64,000 nt of DNA from Pseudomonas syringae (GTDB taxonomy: Bacteria > Pseudomonadota > Gammaproteobacteria > Pseudomonadales > Pseudomonadaceae): assembly GCF_023278085.1 (NCBI RefSeq), contig NZ_CP066265.1, forward strand, positions 1,642,501 to 1,706,500, written 5' to 3'. The notes beneath the pieces were generated by a model. That model had not been told where the DNA came from. It saw only the letters and a program-made list of their open reading frames with translations, and ran no database searches. Positions 27,622 to 36,992 of the stretch are shown here, piece by piece (position 1 is the stretch's first letter; the number at the start of each line of letters is the position of its first letter). Position numbers and translations under genes: made by a program.

Positions 27622-29328
27622 TTGCAGTCGCCTGCGAAGAAGCTGTGCATCCTGATCGCTGACGACAGCGCCAGCGATCGCTTGCTGTTGTCGACCATTG
27701 TTGCCCGTCAGGGGCACCGTGTGTTGAGCGCTGCGAACGGCGTCGAAGCCGTGGCGATCTTCACCTCGGAACGCCCGCAGCTGATCCTGATGGACGCCAT
27801 GATGCCGGGCATGGACGGTTTCGAGGCGGCGCGGCGCATCAAGGCAATGACCGGCGAGTCGCTGGTGCCGATCATTTTTCTGACCTCGCTCACCGAAGGC
27901 GAAGCGCTGGCGCGTTGCCTGGATGCCGGTGGCGACGACTTCATGTCCAAACCGTACAACCCGCTGGTGCTGGCAGCCAAGATCAACGCGATGAACCGGC
28001 TGCGTGTGCTGCACGAAACCGTCCGCGAGCAGCGCGACCAGATTTCCAGGCACCATGACTACCTGCTCAACGAGCAGCGCGTTGCCAAGGCGGTGTTTGA
28101 TCAGGTCGCGCATGCCGGCTGTCTAGGCGCGAGCAACATCCGTTATCTGCAATCCCCCTATGCACTGTTCAACGGTGACCTGATGCTGGCGGCTTATACC
28201 CCGGCCGGGCACATGCAGGTGCTGCTCGGGGACTTCACCGGGCATGGTTTGCCGGCCGCAGTGGGGGCCATGCCGTTGGCGGAAGTGTTTTATGGCATGA
28301 CCGCCAAAGGTTACGGTCTGGTGGAGATCGTTCGGGAAATGAATGCCAAGCTCAAGCGCATTCTGCCAATCGACATGTTCTGTTGCGCGACGCTGCTGTG
28401 CGTCAACCTCCAGCAGCGCCAGGTTGAAGTCTGGAGCGGCGGCCTGCCGGACGGCTACCTGCTGCGTGGCACGAGCGGCGAACACGTGCCGCTGGTCTCG
28501 CACCATCTGCCGCTGGGCGTGCTGAGTGTCGATGCCTTCGATACCCGCACCGAGGTGTACCCGCTGGCGCCGGGAGACCGGATTTTTCTGCTGTCCGATG
28601 GCGTGCTCGACACCAGCGACAGTAAAGACGAGCTGTTCGGCGCACAGCGATTGCGTCAGGTCCTGTCTGCCAATCGCGAGCCGCAGCTGCTGATTCAGGA
28701 AATCCTTCAGGCGCTCAACGATTTTGGCGGCAAGGCGCGTGACGACGTCAGTCTGCTGGAAATCAGCGCGGTGGACGAGCCGCCTGGAAGCCCGCAGGTT
28801 CTGACCTATTCGGACAGTGGCGCGTCCAGCCCGCTGGACTGGTCAGCCAGCTTCGAATTTCGTGCGTCGACCCTGAAACGCTTCAATCCGTTGCCTTATA
28901 TTCTGCAACTGCTGCTGGAAGTACACGGCCTGCGCAATCAGGGCGCGGCGTTGCATATGGTGCTGGGCGAGCTGTACAGCAATGCGCTGGAACATGGTGT
29001 GCTAGGGTTGGACTCGGCACTCAAGCATGATGCGCCAGGCTTTGCGCGCTATTACCAGTTGCGGGCCGAACGTCTGAGTGCCTTGGAGACTGGCTTCATC
29101 CGCATGAGCCTGCAGATCGAACCAGTCGGGCAGGGTGGTCGTCTGACCCTGAGTGTCGAGGACAGCGGTAACGGATTCAATGCACAGCAGGCCAGAATGC
29201 AAACGCCTGCAGGCGGCGATCTGTACGGTCGCGGGCTGCGGCTGGTGTGTGAATTGAGCCATGAGGCTCGGTGGTCCACGGATGGCAGGACCGCCTGCGT
29301 GGAATTTTTATGGGCGGGAGTGGCATAA
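27622..29328 (+). CDS. hsbR: HsbR-like response regulator with PP2C phosphatase and anti-sigma kinase domains
   Basis: The 568-residue protein has three parts: a receiver (1-125; phospho-Asp58 in LILMDAMMPGMDG), a PP2C/SpoIIE-type phosphatase (about 165-385; GDFTGHGLPAAVGAM, LLSDGVLDTSD, ARDDVSLLEI), and a C-terminal HATPase domain of the anti-sigma kinase type (about 420-568; VLGELYSNALEHGVLGL, GRGLRLV). It should both phosphorylate and dephosphorylate the STAS protein encoded just before it. The likely start is TTG 27622, 4 bp after the hsbA stop, without a good ribosome site, so translation is probably coupled. Confidence 0.87.
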   Translation: MQSPAKKLCILIADDSASDRLLLSTIVARQGHRVLSAANGVEAVAIFTSERPQLILMDAMMPGMDGFEAARRIKAMTGESLVPIIFLTSLTEGEALARCLDAGGDDFMSKPYNPLVLAAKINAMNRLRVLHETVREQRDQISRHHDYLLNEQRVAKAVFDQVAHAGCLGASNIRYLQSPYALFNGDLMLAAYTPAGHMQVLLGDFTGHGLPAAVGAMPLAEVFYGMTAKGYGLVEIVREMNAKLKRILPIDMFCCATLLCVNLQQRQVEVWSGGLPDGYLLRGTSGEHVPLVSHHLPLGVLSVDAFDTRTEVYPLAPGDRIFLLSDGVLDTSDSKDELFGAQRLRQVLSANREPQLLIQEILQALNDFGGKARDDVSLLEISAVDEPPGSPQVLTYSDSGASSPLDWSASFEFRASTLKRFNPLPYILQLLLEVHGLRNQGAALHMVLGELYSNALEHGVLGLDSALKHDAPGFARYYQLRAERLSALETGFIRMSLQIEPVGQGGRLTLSVEDSGNGFNAQQARMQTPAGGDLYGRGLRLVCELSHEARWSTDGRTACVEFLWAGVA

Positions 29329-29424
29329 TCCGCCTCGATGGCTGTTTGTGTGTCATCGCGGACCGGCAAAGCGGTTCGTGCCTGCACCCTGCAGACCCTC
29401 AAATCTTGATCAAGGAGCGAGCAA

Positions 29425-29781
29425 GTGTCGATTCATCTGGATTACAGCGTGCTGAACGCTTTGCAGGAAGTCATGGAGGATGAATATCCGACGTTGCTGG
29501 ATGTGTTCCTGAAGGATTCCGAACAGCGCGTTGAGCAATTGCGTCTGGCGGTTGAAACCTGCGACCTGGATTTGCAGGAGCTGAGCCTCAACGCGCACAG
29601 CTTCAAGGGCAGCAGCAGCAACATGGGCGCCTTGCGCCTTTCCGACCTGTGCCGGGAGCTTGAAGACCTGGCTCGTCAGCAAGAGCGCTCCGGTCTGGCA
29701 GAGCTGGTTGGCAAGATCGACAGTGAATACCTGACCATCCGCGGACTGTTCAATGCGGAGCGGCAGTTTTTCGTCAGTTGA
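29425..29781 (+). CDS. hptB: HptB-like histidine phosphotransfer protein
   Basis: A 118-residue Hpt domain with the phospho-acceptor His58 in LNAHSFKGSSSNMGA. In P. aeruginosa HptB receives phosphate from hybrid kinases (RetS and relatives) and passes it to HsbR. It starts with GTG 29425, preceded by AAGGAG. A 96-bp spacer separates it from hsbR. Its position next to fliK fits a role in timing flagellar genes. Confidence 0.85.
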   Translation: MSIHLDYSVLNALQEVMEDEYPTLLDVFLKDSEQRVEQLRLAVETCDLDLQELSLNAHSFKGSSSNMGALRLSDLCRELEDLARQQERSGLAELVGKIDSEYLTIRGLFNAERQFFVS

Positions 29782-29818
29782 CGGTCATTTCAAGTCTGGA
29801 TGAGTGGGTTATAAGAGT

Positions 29819-29833
29819 TGGCCTGCATCTTGC
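29819..29833 (+). promoter_or_regulatory. Sigma-54 promoter of fliK
   Basis: TGGCCT-GCATC-TTGC with GG-N10-GC spacing, 39 bp before the fliK ATG. Confidence 0.8.
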
Positions 29834-29871
29834 TGGTACTGAGATAACCAGCTGCTCATGCGGAGACCGAA

Positions 29872-31281
29872 ATGCCCCTTGCCCCCAACGCCCTTCTACA
29901 GGCCACCACCGCTGCGACCTCCCGGTCCGGTGTGGCGAACAACTCGGTCAAGTCTGCCGACAGCAGCAAGGACGGGGCTTCCAGCTTTTCCAACGTCTAT
30001 GCAAAGCAGGCCAGGGACACTGTTCCGGCGCGCGATGATGCGCCGGTCAAACCCGGCCGCGAGAAGGCTGCGCCCGACAAGGACAAGGTTGCCGCTGGCA
30101 AGGACAAACCGGTAAACGATCAAGTGAATGCCGCTGACAAGTCGACTGTTGCCGATAGCGGCAATGGTTTGCCTGCCAAGTCTGCTGTTGCCGACGATGA
30201 TGCAGCCAACGTGGATTCCACGCAGGACGACGCGAAGGCAGCTGCCGATGCGGCGCTGGCCGATGCCCCTGCGGTTGTTGATCCCGCACTCGATCCAGCC
30301 CTGCAGGCAATGACTGTGCAGGCACCCGTTGCGCCAACCGTCAAACCGCAGGGTGCAGAAACCAAGGTTTCGCCTGCGGTTGTGGCGCTTGTCACAACGG
30401 CTGCCACGCCAGCCGCCCCCGTCGTCGCCGAAGCGGCTTTCAACCCCGACGCTGATCCTCTGGCGGGTCTGGATGCGGTGCAACTGGCGCTGGAAAATGC
30501 CACTGCCAAGACTCAGCTGGCTGCGCAGAACGCCCAGGCCGCCAGCAAAGCGACGCCGTCGAACGCAGAGGCTGATCCGACACAGAATTTAGTCAATAAC
30601 CTGTCGGCCTTGAGCGAGCAGCTTCCCTCGGACGGCAGCAGCACCGAAAGCAGCGACAAGTCCTTCAGCGGGTTGATCGGTGAAGGCCTCAAGGATGTCA
30701 AAAGCGCTACGGGTGATACCCGTGTCGATAACTTCGCCGATCGTCTCGCGGCATTGAGCCAGGCAGCGCAACCGGCCCGTGTGGCAGCAGCACCCACGGC
30801 TGGGCCGCTGATGAATCAGCCGTTGGCGATGCATCAAAGCGGCTGGACCGAAGGCATCGTCGACCGCGTGATGTACCTGTCGAGCCAGAACCTCAAGAGC
30901 GCCGACATCAAGCTGGAGCCCGCCGAACTCGGGCGTCTGGACATCCGCATCAATATGGCACCGGATCAGCAGACTCAGGTGACCTTCATGAGCGCCCACC
31001 TGGGCGTGCGCGATGCGCTGGAAAACCAGATGTCGAAACTGCGCGAGTCGTTCGTTCAGCAAGGCCTCGGCCAGGTGGACGTCAACGTATCCGATCAATC
31101 GCAACAACAGGCTCAGCAGCAGGCCCAGGAACAAGCCAGTCGTGCGCAGCGCAGCGGCCGTGGCAACGGCATGAGCTCCGGTGACACGTCTGATGATGTT
31201 GCCGGCATTGACGCCGCCATTCCCGTCAGCCAGCCGGCGGCACGCGTGATCGGCACCAGCGAGATCGATTATTACGCGTGA
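29872..31281 (+). CDS. fliK: FliK, hook-length control protein
   Basis: FliK measures the hook and switches export specificity through FlhB. The 469-residue protein has a long Ala/Asp/Lys-rich disordered N-terminal ruler region and the conserved C-terminal switch domain (about 330-420; LKSADIKLEPAELGRLDIRI, SAHLGVRDALENQMSKLRES), then a Gln-rich tail. It has its own sigma-54 promoter and is closed by a strong hairpin. Confidence 0.92.
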   Translation: MPLAPNALLQATTAATSRSGVANNSVKSADSSKDGASSFSNVYAKQARDTVPARDDAPVKPGREKAAPDKDKVAAGKDKPVNDQVNAADKSTVADSGNGLPAKSAVADDDAANVDSTQDDAKAAADAALADAPAVVDPALDPALQAMTVQAPVAPTVKPQGAETKVSPAVVALVTTAATPAAPVVAEAAFNPDADPLAGLDAVQLALENATAKTQLAAQNAQAASKATPSNAEADPTQNLVNNLSALSEQLPSDGSSTESSDKSFSGLIGEGLKDVKSATGDTRVDNFADRLAALSQAAQPARVAAAPTAGPLMNQPLAMHQSGWTEGIVDRVMYLSSQNLKSADIKLEPAELGRLDIRINMAPDQQTQVTFMSAHLGVRDALENQMSKLRESFVQQGLGQVDVNVSDQSQQQAQQQAQEQASRAQRSGRGNGMSSGDTSDDVAGIDAAIPVSQPAARVIGTSEIDYYA

Positions 31282-31302
31282 TGCAAGCCTGCTTTTGAGG
31301 CT

Positions 31303-31339
31303 GATTCTCGTGCCAGCGCGCCGCATTGGCACGAGAATC
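31303..31339 (+). terminator. Stem-loop after fliK
   Basis: GATTCTCGTGCCA (31303-31315) and TGGCACGAGAATC (31327-31339) form a perfect 13-bp stem with an 11-nt GC-rich loop. No T-run follows; likely a terminator or 3'-end hairpin before the fliL promoter. Confidence 0.6.
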
Positions 31340-31403
31340 ATGATCCATTAGCGGCCATGCGCGTAACCGGTTGTGTCCACTCCATCCCTGTTCCGTACAA
31401 CTC

Positions 31404-31418
31404 TGGCATAACACTTGC
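31404..31418 (+). promoter_or_regulatory. Sigma-54 promoter of the fliLMNOPQR-flhB operon
   Basis: TGGCAT-AACAC-TTGC, near-consensus, 53 bp before the fliL ATG. Confidence 0.87.
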
Positions 31419-31470
31419 TCAGCCTCTGTCACGTATTGAAGAAACTCTTGAATAGTGACGGATTATTGGC

Positions 31471-31977
31471 ATGGCGCAGAGCGAAGACGTTAAAGACCCC
31501 GCACCCAAAGGCAAAGGTAAACTCAAGCTCATCATAATCGCCGTCGTGGCGCTGTTGCTGGCAGTGGGCTTGTCGGTGGGGGCGACCTGGTTCCTCATGC
31601 ACAAGGGCGAAAGCAAGGTAGACCCGGCCGCAGCGGCAGCGGCGGCCAACGTCAAGCCGGTGGCGGTTTACGAACCGATGACGCCAGCGTTCGTGGTCAA
31701 CTTCAACGCCAATGGCCGCTCGCGCTATATGCAGGTCAGTATCACCATGCTCGGGCGCAATGCGGCGGACATGGAAGCGCTGAAAGTACACATGCCACTG
31801 ATTCGCAACAATCTGGTCATGCTCTTCGCAGGGATTCCATTCGAGTCGCTGGCGTCGCCGATCGGTCAGGAAATGCTGCGTCAGAAAGCGACCGCCAGCA
31901 TTCAGGAAGTTGCACAGAAAGAACTCGGCAAGACTGTAATCGAACAGCTGCTCTTCACTAATTTCGTATTGCAGTAG
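31471..31977 (+). CDS. fliL: FliL, flagellar basal-body-associated stator protein
   Basis: A 168-residue single-pass inner-membrane protein: Lys-rich cytoplasmic N terminus, one membrane helix (LIIIAVVALLLAVGLSVGATW, written in part), then a periplasmic domain (YEPMTPAFVVNF, RYMQVSITMLGRN). FliL stabilises stators around the motor. First gene of an operon through flhB. Confidence 0.93.
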   Translation: MAQSEDVKDPAPKGKGKLKLIIIAVVALLLAVGLSVGATWFLMHKGESKVDPAAAAAAANVKPVAVYEPMTPAFVVNFNANGRSRYMQVSITMLGRNAADMEALKVHMPLIRNNLVMLFAGIPFESLASPIGQEMLRQKATASIQEVAQKELGKTVIEQLLFTNFVLQ

Positions 31978-31986
31978 GATTTTCAC

Positions 31987-32955
31987 ATGGCCGTGCAAGA
32001 CCTGCTATCCCAGGACGAAATCGACGCGCTGCTGCATGGTGTTGACGATGGTATGGTCCAGACTGATGGCCCCGGCGAGCCGGGCAGCGTCAAAAGTTAT
32101 GACCTGACCAGCCAGGACCGGATTGTCCGGGGGCGCATGCCGACCCTGGAAATGATCAACGAGCGATTCGCCCGTTACACCCGCATCAGCATGTTCAACC
32201 TGCTGCGCCGCTCGGCGGATGTGGCAGTGGGCGGCGTTCAGGTCATGAAGTTTGGCGAGTACGTGCATTCGCTGTACGTGCCGACCAGTCTCAACCTGGC
32301 CAAGATCAAGCCGTTGCGCGGCACTGCGCTGTTCATTCTTGACGCCAAGCTGGTGTTCAAGCTGGTGGACAACTTTTTCGGCGGCGACGGTCGTCACGCC
32401 AAGATCGAAGGTCGCGAGTTCACGCCGACCGAATTGCGCGTTGTGCGCATGGTGCTGGATCAGGCATTCATCGACCTCAAGGAAGCCTGGCAGGCGATCA
32501 TGGAAGTCAATTTCGAGTACATCAACTCGGAAGTGAACCCGGCCATGGCCAACATCGTCGGCCCGAGCGAGGCGGTGGTGATCTCGACGTTCCACATCGA
32601 GCTCGACGGGGGTGGCGGTGATCTGCACGTGACCATGCCTTACTCGATGATCGAGCCGATCCGCGAAATGCTCGATGCCGGTTTCCAGTCGGACCTCGAC
32701 GACCAGGACGAGCGCTGGGTCAATGCGCTCAAGGAAGACGTACTGGATGTCAACGTGCCGCTGACCACCACGATTGCCCAGCGTCAGTTGCCATTGCGCG
32801 ACATCCTGCATATGCGGCCTGGCGATGTGATCCCGGTAGAGTTGAGCGACTCGCTGGTCATGCGTGCCAACGGCGTGCCTTCCTTCAAGGTCAAGCTCGG
32901 CTCGCACAAGGGCAAGATGGCCCTGCAAGTAATCGAACCCATAGCACGGCGTTGA
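31987..32955 (+). CDS. fliM: FliM, motor switch protein
   Basis: FliM is the switch subunit that binds CheY-P. The 322-residue protein has the N-terminal CheY-binding peptide (LSQDEIDALL, residues 7-16), the CheC-like middle domain and a C-terminal SpoA domain (ILHMRPGDVIPVELSDSLVMRANG). The length is normal. It starts 9 bp after fliL. Confidence 0.97.
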   Translation: MAVQDLLSQDEIDALLHGVDDGMVQTDGPGEPGSVKSYDLTSQDRIVRGRMPTLEMINERFARYTRISMFNLLRRSADVAVGGVQVMKFGEYVHSLYVPTSLNLAKIKPLRGTALFILDAKLVFKLVDNFFGGDGRHAKIEGREFTPTELRVVRMVLDQAFIDLKEAWQAIMEVNFEYINSEVNPAMANIVGPSEAVVISTFHIELDGGGGDLHVTMPYSMIEPIREMLDAGFQSDLDDQDERWVNALKEDVLDVNVPLTTTIAQRQLPLRDILHMRPGDVIPVELSDSLVMRANGVPSFKVKLGSHKGKMALQVIEPIARR

Positions 32956-33015
32956 CCTGTCAGGTCAATACCGGAAATTTTGCGTAACTGAAAGACTGCG
33001 TGCAGAGGACAACTG

Positions 33016-33477
33016 ATGGCTGATGAAAACGATATGACGTCTGCTGAAGATCAGGCACTGGCTGATGAATGGGCTGCTGCACTGGGCGAGGCCGGTGACG
33101 GCGGGCAAGCGGATATTGACGCGTTGCTGGCTGCGGACGCGGGGAATTCGGGTAGCCGCCTGGCCATGGAAGAATTCGGCAGCGTGCCGAAGAACACCGG
33201 CCCGGTCACCCTGGACGGTCCGAACCTGGACGTGATTCTGGACATCCCGGTATCGATCTCCATGGAAGTGGGCAGCACCGATATCAACATTCGCAACCTG
33301 TTGCAGCTCAACCAGGGCTCGGTGATCGAGCTGGATCGTCTGGCGGGCGAGCCGCTGGATGTGCTGGTCAATGGCACGCTCATCGCCCACGGTGAGGTGG
33401 TGGTGGTCAACGAGAAGTTCGGCATCCGTCTTACCGACGTGATCAGCCCGAGCGAACGCATCAAGAAGCTGCGCTGA
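33016..33477 (+). CDS. fliN: FliN, motor switch protein
   Basis: FliN completes the C ring and helps dock the export ATPase. The 153-residue protein has a SpoA domain in the C-terminal half (LDVILDIPVSISMEVGSTD; GSVIELDRLAGEPLDVLVNG). The N-terminal extension contains QADIDALL at residues 32-39, which resembles the CheY-binding peptide of FliM. The stop abuts the fliO start. Confidence 0.96.
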   Translation: MADENDMTSAEDQALADEWAAALGEAGDGGQADIDALLAADAGNSGSRLAMEEFGSVPKNTGPVTLDGPNLDVILDIPVSISMEVGSTDINIRNLLQLNQGSVIELDRLAGEPLDVLVNGTLIAHGEVVVVNEKFGIRLTDVISPSERIKKLR

Positions 33478-33918
33478 ATGAAGCGCTGGCTGAGTGTTCT
33501 GTTGACCCTGCCGTCGCTGGCCTGGGCTGCCGAGCCCGTTGTTCAGGCGGCCCCTGCGCAAGTGGCCAGCACCGTGTCCGGCGGCATGGGCGGGCAGTTG
33601 GTGCAACTGCTGTTCGGTCTGATTCTGGTGGTAGGCCTGATTTTCGTGCTGGCCTGGCTGATGCGCCGGGTGCAGCGCGTCGGTCCGAACAACAGTCAGG
33701 TCATCGAGCTGGTGAGTTCGCGCGCCTTGGGGCCGCGTGATCGTCTGGTGCTGGTGCAAATTGGCAACGAGCAGGTATTGCTGGGTATCACGCCGGGTCG
33801 AATCACGCCCTTGCATGTACTCAAGGAGCCGGTACACGTGCCGGTGCGCGAGCAGACGACGCCCGAATTCGCTCAGCGTCTGATGGAGCTGATGGGCAAG
33901 GATAAGGACAAGAAGTAA
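33478..33918 (+). CDS. fliO: FliO, flagellar export apparatus protein
   Basis: A 146-residue membrane protein with a signal-like N terminus ([17 protein letters not shown]), one membrane helix ([19 protein letters not shown]) and a short cytoplasmic domain ([25 protein letters not shown]). FliO helps assemble FliP in the export gate. It overlaps fliP by 1 bp. Confidence 0.93.
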   Translation: MKRWLSVLLTLPSLAWAAEPVVQAAPAQVASTVSGGMGGQLVQLLFGLILVVGLIFVLAWLMRRVQRVGPNNSQVIELVSSRALGPRDRLVLVQIGNEQVLLGITPGRITPLHVLKEPVHVPVREQTTPEFAQRLMELMGKDKDKK

Positions 33919-34670
33919 TGGGCGCCTTGCGTTTCCTGATACTGCTGTTGCTGGTCATGGTTGCGCCTTCTGTTCTGGCGGCTGATCCGCTTTCTATACC
34001 GGCGATCACGCTGTCCAACAGCACCGATGGTCAGCAGGAATATTCGGTCAGTCTGCAAATCCTGCTGATCATGACCGCGCTGAGTTTTATCCCGGCGTTC
34101 GTCATGCTGATGACCAGTTTCACGCGGATCATCATCGTCTTTTCGATTCTGCGTCAGGCGCTGGGCCTGCAGCAGACGCCGTCGAACCAGATCCTGACCG
34201 GCATGGCGCTGTTTCTGACCATGTTCATCATGGCGCCGGTATTCGATCGAGTGAATGAGGACGCCTTGCAGCCTTATCTGGCCGAGAAGCTGTCGGCGCA
34301 GGATGCGGTCGCCAAGGCGCAGGTGCCGATCAAGGATTTCATGCTGGCGCAGACCCGTACCAGTGACCTTGAGCTGTTCATGCGGCTGTCCAAGCGTACC
34401 GACATTCCGACCCCGGATGCCGCGCCGCTGACCATTCTGGTTCCGGCATTCGTGATTTCCGAACTCAAGACAGCGTTTCAGATCGGCTTCATGATCTTCA
34501 TTCCGTTCCTGATCATCGATCTGGTGGTCGCCAGTGTGCTGATGGCCATGGGTATGATGATGCTGTCGCCGCTGATCATTTCCCTGCCGTTCAAGATCAT
34601 GCTGTTTGTGCTGGTGGATGGCTGGGCGCTGATTGTCGGCACCCTGGCTGGCAGTTTTGGTGGCGTATGA
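33918..34670 (+). CDS. fliP: FliP, export gate protein
   Basis: The 250-residue export-gate subunit has a cleavable-type N terminus (ending near [10 protein letters not shown]), then the FliP/SctR signatures ([51 protein letters not shown]) and four membrane helices. Tightly linked to fliO and followed 25 bp later by fliQ. Confidence 0.97.
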   Translation: MGALRFLILLLLVMVAPSVLAADPLSIPAITLSNSTDGQQEYSVSLQILLIMTALSFIPAFVMLMTSFTRIIIVFSILRQALGLQQTPSNQILTGMALFLTMFIMAPVFDRVNEDALQPYLAEKLSAQDAVAKAQVPIKDFMLAQTRTSDLELFMRLSKRTDIPTPDAAPLTILVPAFVISELKTAFQIGFMIFIPFLIIDLVVASVLMAMGMMMLSPLIISLPFKIMLFVLVDGWALIVGTLAGSFGGV

Positions 34671-34695
34671 GCCGTTTCACTGAGGAGTCTGCCCG

Positions 34696-34965
34696 ATGAC
34701 GCCGGAAGTAGCTGTTGACCTGTTCCGCGAAGCGCTGTGGCTTACCACGGTACTCGTCGCCATTCTTGTCGTGCCCAGCCTGTTATGCGGTCTGCTGGTG
34801 GCCATGTTTCAGGCCGCGACCCAGATCAACGAACAGACCTTGAGCTTTCTGCCTCGCCTGCTGGTGATGCTGGTAACCCTCATCGCCATCGGCCCCTGGC
34901 TGCTGAAAATCTTCATGGAATACATGCTGACGCTGTACACCAGTATTCCGACGCTGATCGGCTAG
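34696..34965 (+). CDS. fliQ: FliQ, export gate protein
   Basis: An 89-residue protein with two membrane helices (VDLFREALWLTTVLVAILVV; LLVMLVTLIAIGPWLL), the normal FliQ size and sequence (QAATQINEQTLSFLP). Part of the FliPQR core of the export channel. It ends 4 bp before fliR. Confidence 0.97.
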   Translation: MTPEVAVDLFREALWLTTVLVAILVVPSLLCGLLVAMFQAATQINEQTLSFLPRLLVMLVTLIAIGPWLLKIFMEYMLTLYTSIPTLIG

Positions 34966-34969
34966 CCGC

Positions 34970-35755
34970 ATGCAGCCGATGCTCGCGCTGACCGATACCC
35001 AGATCAGTACCTGGGTTGCGGCTTTCATGCTGCCGATGTTCCGGATCATCGCGTTGCTGATGACCATGCCGATCATTGGCACCACACTGGTTCCGCGCCG
35101 CGTGCGCATGTACCTCGCATTTGCCATCACCGTTGTTGTCGCGCCAGCCTTGCCCGACATGCCGCCGGTCCAGGCACTTGATCTCAGTGCGTTGCTGCTG
35201 ATCGGCGAGCAGATCATCATCGGTGCGGGTATGGGCCTGTCGCTGCAACTGTTCTTTCATATCTTCGTAGTGGCAGGGCAGATCATCTCGACGCAGATGG
35301 GCATGGGCTTCGCGTCGATGGTCGACCCCACCAACGGCGTGTCCTCCGCCACCATCGGTCAGTTCTTCACGATGCTGGTCACGCTGTTGTTTCTCGCCAT
35401 GAACGGCCATCTGGTGGTGCTGGAAATTTTCGGCGGTGGCTTTACCACGATGCCGGTCGGCAGTGGTTTGTTGGTCAATAACTTCTGGGAGCTGGCCAAC
35501 GGGCTGGGTTGGGTGCTTGCTTCCGGCCTGCGTCTGGTGTTGCCTGCGATTACCGCGCTGCTGATCATCAACATCGCTTTCGGGGTCATGACCCGCGCCG
35601 CGCCGCAGCTGAACATCTTTTCCATCGGTTTTCCGCTCACGTTGGTATTGGGTATGGTCATTCTGTGGATGACCATGGGCGATATTCTCAATCAGTATCA
35701 GCCGATTGCCACCCAGGCATTGCAGGCGTTGCGCGACATGGTGAGGGCTCGTTGA
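34970..35755 (+). CDS. fliR: FliR, export gate protein
   Basis: The 261-residue membrane protein has several hydrophobic helices and FliR motifs (FMLPMFRIIALLMTMPIIG; AGQIISTQMGMGFASMVDP; PQLNIFSIGFPLTLVLGM). It is the single-copy subunit of the FliPQR gate. The flhB start follows 1 bp after its stop. Confidence 0.96.
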   Translation: MQPMLALTDTQISTWVAAFMLPMFRIIALLMTMPIIGTTLVPRRVRMYLAFAITVVVAPALPDMPPVQALDLSALLLIGEQIIIGAGMGLSLQLFFHIFVVAGQIISTQMGMGFASMVDPTNGVSSATIGQFFTMLVTLLFLAMNGHLVVLEIFGGGFTTMPVGSGLLVNNFWELANGLGWVLASGLRLVLPAITALLIINIAFGVMTRAAPQLNIFSIGFPLTLVLGMVILWMTMGDILNQYQPIATQALQALRDMVRAR

Positions 35756-35756
35756 G

Positions 35757-36893
35757 ATGGCAGAAAACGAGAATGGCCAGGACAAGACAGAAGACCCCAC
35801 GGAAAAGAAGGTCAAGGACTCGCGGGCTGATGGCCAGATCGCGCGCTCCAAGGAACTGACCACTCTGGTGGTGATGTTGATGGGGGCGGGCGGGTTGCTG
35901 ATGTTCGGTTCCGACATCGCGCTGATGATGTCCGAGCTGATGCGCGACAATTTCACGATATCGCGTGAAATGCTGATGGATCAGTCCTACATGGGCAAGG
36001 CGCTGCTCAGTTCCGGATTGCATGCGCTGGTGGTGATTCTACCGTTTCTGATTGCCATGCTGGTGGCAGCGCTGGTGGGGCCGATCATGCTCGGCGGCTG
36101 GCTGTTTGCAACCAAGTCGCTGATGCCCAAGTTCAGCCGGATGAACCCGGCAGCCGGGCTCAAGCGGATGTTTTCGCCGCACGCGCTGGTCGAGCTGCTC
36201 AAGTCATTCGGTAAGTTTCTGATCATCCTGGCGGTTGCGCTGGTGGTGCTGAGCAAAGAGCGTAACGACCTGGTTGCCATCGCTCACGAGCCACTTGAGC
36301 AGGCCATGATTCACAGCTTGATAGTGGTGGGCTGGAGCAGCTTCTGGATGGCCTGCGGTCTGATGTTCATTGCCGCCGCGGATGTGCCTTTTGTGCTGTA
36401 CGAAGCGCACAAAAAGCTGTTGATGACCAAGCAGGAAGTGCGCGACGAGCACAAGAACAGTGAGGGTAGCCCGGAGGTCAAGCAGCGCATTCGTCAGTTG
36501 CAGCGTGAAATGTCCCAGCGCCGGATGATGGCCTCGATCCCCGAGGCCGACGTCATTATTACCAACCCGACCCACTTCGCCGTCGCCCTGAAATACGACC
36601 CTGAGCAGGGCGGGGCGCCGATGTTGCTGGCCAAGGGCACAGACCTTATGGCCCTGAAGATTCGCGAGATCGGTGCGCACAACCAGATACTGATCCTGGA
36701 GTCGGCGGCGCTGGCTCGCTCCATCTACTACAGCACCGAGCTGGACCAGGAAATCCCCGCCGGGCTGTATCTGGCCGTGGCTCAGGTGCTGGCTTATGTT
36801 TACCAGATCCGCCAGTTCCACGCTGGCCAGGGCAAACGCCCTGATCCACTGGGCGACATCAAGATCCCGCCGGATTTGCAGCGCGATGCGTAG
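35757..36893 (+). CDS. flhB: FlhB, export specificity switch protein
   Basis: FlhB has an N-terminal four-helix membrane domain and a C-terminal cytoplasmic domain that self-cleaves at NPTH (Asn270-Pro271 here, IITNPTHFAVALKYD); cleavage allows the switch from hook to filament export. The 378-residue protein starts MAENENGQDKTEDPTEKKV, typical of the family. It is the last gene before a 2-kb repeat and insertion-sequence region that separates it from flhA. Confidence 0.97.
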   Translation: MAENENGQDKTEDPTEKKVKDSRADGQIARSKELTTLVVMLMGAGGLLMFGSDIALMMSELMRDNFTISREMLMDQSYMGKALLSSGLHALVVILPFLIAMLVAALVGPIMLGGWLFATKSLMPKFSRMNPAAGLKRMFSPHALVELLKSFGKFLIILAVALVVLSKERNDLVAIAHEPLEQAMIHSLIVVGWSSFWMACGLMFIAAADVPFVLYEAHKKLLMTKQEVRDEHKNSEGSPEVKQRIRQLQREMSQRRMMASIPEADVIITNPTHFAVALKYDPEQGGAPMLLAKGTDLMALKIREIGAHNQILILESAALARSIYYSTELDQEIPAGLYLAVAQVLAYVYQIRQFHAGQGKRPDPLGDIKIPPDLQRDA

Positions 36894-36912
36894 CTCTTGA
36901 GTATGCGGCGCA

Positions 36913-36964
36913 GCGCAGCGCAGATCTGTGACGCGGAGCGTCACCCAGAGCATTCCCACGCTGG
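36913..36964. repeat. Palindromic repeat unit A, left part (cut by the insertion sequence)
   Basis: First 52 bp of a ~177-bp unit that continues at 38403. It contains the hairpin GTGACGC-gga-GCGTCAC and the left half of CACGCT-gg-AGCGTG, in whose centre the insertion sequence sits. It starts 20 bp after the flhB stop. Confidence 0.85.
36961..36964. repeat. Target-site duplication, left copy
   Basis: CTGG directly before the left inverted repeat; the same four bases follow the right inverted repeat at 38399-38402. Removing the element and one copy restores a sequence found intact in unit B (38585-38600 region). Confidence 0.85.
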
Positions 36965-36992
36965 TGGACTGCCCCCCAAAAGTTGGACGGTT

